From NCBI GenBank assembly GCA_904502175.1, contig CAJGDU010000068.1, positions 1 to 6,514 on the forward strand: a stretch of DNA of 6,514 nt, written 5' to 3'. The notes beneath the pieces were generated by a model. That model searched no databases and was not told the origin of the DNA. It saw nothing but the letters and a program-made list of their open reading frames with translations. Positions 5,649 through 6,514 of the stretch are shown here, one piece after another. The stretch's first letter is position 1; every line of letters begins with the position of its first letter. A program made the position numbers and the translations under genes. This DNA comes from Clostridiaceae bacterium. GTDB lineage: Bacteria > Bacillota > Clostridia > Oscillospirales > Acutalibacteraceae.

Positions 5649-6227
5649 ATGGGAAAACACGCGGAACAGACGAAGACAGCCATCATGGATGCCTTTCTGG
5701 TCGCCATCGAAGAGAAAAAAGTCATCGAAAAAGTCTATGTGCGGGATGTTGCCAGGATCGGCCATTTTTCACGCTCTACTTTTTATGCCTATTATGACGG
5801 CATCGACGATCTCACCAACGCGCTGGCAGCCAAATACGGAAATGAGCTTTGCCGGGTCATCCGGGAAGGTCTGGAAGAGGAGGCAAGGGACGGCACCCTG
5901 TACGCTCCCTACCTGCGCATGCTCGAATATCTCACGGCGCCGGAAGTGTTGTCTCTGACGAAAACGCTTCTGCTGGATGCCTCCAACCAGGCTGTCATGG
6001 AATCCATCGCGGAACCGCTCCGGCAGCTTTTGTACGAAGAATACAGGAAAAATCACCCGAATGTCAGCGAGAGCGTCCATCACCGTTCCTCCGTTTTCTG
6101 GGTCTACGGCATGTACGGTCTCATCAAGGACTGGGTGAAAAACGGCTGCGACCGGGACATCCGGCGCATTGCCGAAGACATGGCAGCCTCCGCGCCTCTG
6201 GGCGGAGACTGGATCGCTGCGGATTGA
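5649..6227 (+). CDS. TetR/AcrR family transcriptional regulator
   Basis: A 192-residue one-domain-pair regulator of normal TetR length. The N-terminal DNA-binding domain (about 8-55) has the helix-turn-helix at 29-49, with VRDVARIGHFSRSTFYAYYD matching the family pattern in which the second helix ends in STFYxYY/F. The remaining helices (60-192) form the ligand-binding and dimerisation domain. The segment VYGMYGLIKDWVKNGC (152-167) is the glycine/tryptophan-rich helix seen in many Bacillota TetR regulators. AAGGAGAG lies just upstream of the ATG. It follows a double terminator, so it is transcribed apart from the sugar operon, and stands 72 nt before a 2-hydroxyacyl-CoA dehydratase family gene on the same strand, which is its most likely target along with itself. 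The ligand is unknown. Its base composition is less GC-rich than that of the genes to its left. Confidence 0.88.
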   Translation: MGKHAEQTKTAIMDAFLVAIEEKKVIEKVYVRDVARIGHFSRSTFYAYYDGIDDLTNALAAKYGNELCRVIREGLEEEARDGTLYAPYLRMLEYLTAPEVLSLTKTLLLDASNQAVMESIAEPLRQLLYEEYRKNHPNVSESVHHRSSVFWVYGMYGLIKDWVKNGCDRDIRRIAEDMAASAPLGGDWIAAD

Positions 6228-6228
6228 A

Positions 6229-6253
6229 CCGAAGAGTCGGGTAGCATCTTCGG
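6229..6253. repeat. 7-bp inverted repeat between the TetR gene and the dehydratase gene
   Basis: CCGAAGA (6229-6235) is perfectly inverted as TCTTCGG (6247-6253) around an 11-nt spacer, starting 1 nt after the TetR stop codon. No T-run follows, so it is not a standard terminator. The right arm contains TTCGGA (6250-6255), which stands 17 nt before TATTTT (6273-6278), a weak possible promoter for the next gene. Operator, RNA hairpin or attenuator are all possible. Confidence 0.4.
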
Positions 6254-6299
6254 AACAATAGATTTTGGAAAGGTATTTTTGTGAAAGAGAGGTGTGTCA

Positions 6300-6514
6300 A
6301 TGAAAGATCTCAAGCATCTGATCTACTTCGAGGACCTGCTGCAGAATCAGGACAACGACCTGATCAAACAGGCCCAGGCAGATGGTCAGCTGGCAGTCGG
6401 TTATACCTGCTATCATATGCCCGAAGTACTTCTGAACGTTGGCAATTGTTTTTCGACCCGTCTCCGTGCACCGAACACGGGGTCCATCGACATCGCAACC
6501 TACTACATGTCCAA
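6300..6514 (+). CDS. 2-hydroxyacyl-CoA dehydratase family protein, N-terminal part (cut by window edge)
   Basis: An open frame of 71 codons runs from ATG at 6300 to the window end. AGAGGTG lies a few nucleotides before the start, a good ribosome binding site. The protein starts MKDLKHLIYFEDLL and contains GYTCYHMPEVLLNVGNCFS (34-52) then RLRAPNTGS (54-62) and YYMS. I recognise this as the N-terminus of the HgdB/BcrC-type 2-hydroxyacyl-CoA dehydratase family, iron-sulfur proteins that dehydrate 2-hydroxyacyl-CoA thioesters in amino-acid or lactate fermentation, or relatives of unknown function. Cys37 and Cys50 are visible; most of the cluster-binding and catalytic region lies outside. The usual partners (second subunit, ATP-driven activator) would be downstream and are not seen. 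Recognition is by memory of the family, so substrate and subunit type are open. Confidence 0.7.
   Translation, partial: MKDLKHLIYFEDLLQNQDNDLIKQAQADGQLAVGYTCYHMPEVLLNVGNCFSTRLRAPNTGSIDIATYYMS

Noticed and set aside
5441..5797. Plus-strand open frame through the hairpin region into the TetR gene
   Set aside because: It crosses two terminators and overlaps the TetR gene in another frame without its own ribosome binding site or known motif.

Overview
The window looks like chromosomal DNA of an anaerobic, Gram-positive-type bacterium (Bacillota, either a clostridial or a Negativicutes lineage). The grounds are strong AGGAG-type ribosome binding sites, AT-rich sigma-A-type promoters set in GC-rich coding DNA, a match to the CcpA/LacI operator pattern, and a 2-hydroxyacyl-CoA dehydratase family gene, a group typical of amino-acid- or lactate-fermenting anaerobes. 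No genus can be assigned from the sequence alone.

Left part (1-1454, minus strand): two peptidoglycan precursor genes, murD (complete) followed 22 nt later by murI (glutamate racemase; only its first 29 codons are in the window). MurI makes D-glutamate and MurD attaches D-glutamate to UDP-MurNAc-L-Ala, so the pair covers two consecutive steps. A divergent intergenic region of about 210 bp (1455-1663) separates them from a sugar operon.

Middle part (1583-5436, plus strand): a three-gene sucrose/fructo-oligosaccharide operon. It has a strong promoter (TTGTTA-17-TATAAT) and a cre/LacI-type operator just after the predicted transcription start. The genes are an ScrB-like GH32 enzyme, a Cof-type HAD phosphatase, and a second, different GH32 enzyme. 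A good second promoter (TTGACG-17-TACAAT) lies across the end of the HAD gene and could express the last gene separately. Neither GH32 protein has a signal peptide, so hydrolysis should be cytoplasmic. No transporter or dedicated sugar regulator is in the window.

Right part (5437-6514, plus strand): the operon ends in an elaborate structure of two tandem terminator-like hairpins enclosed by a 12-bp imperfect inverted repeat. A promoter-like TATAAT, a TetR-family regulator gene and the first 71 codons of a 2-hydroxyacyl-CoA dehydratase family gene follow. The TetR protein probably controls the dehydratase locus downstream or its own gene rather than the sugar operon, but this is inferred from position only.

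Most of the window is ordinary housekeeping and carbohydrate metabolism. The points most worth a second look are the GH32-HAD-GH32 arrangement, the Asn-to-Ser change in the nucleophile motif of the first GH32 enzyme, the two-promoter design, and the nested hairpin structure at 5442-5553. No CRISPR array, insertion sequence, tRNA, rRNA or defence system was seen.
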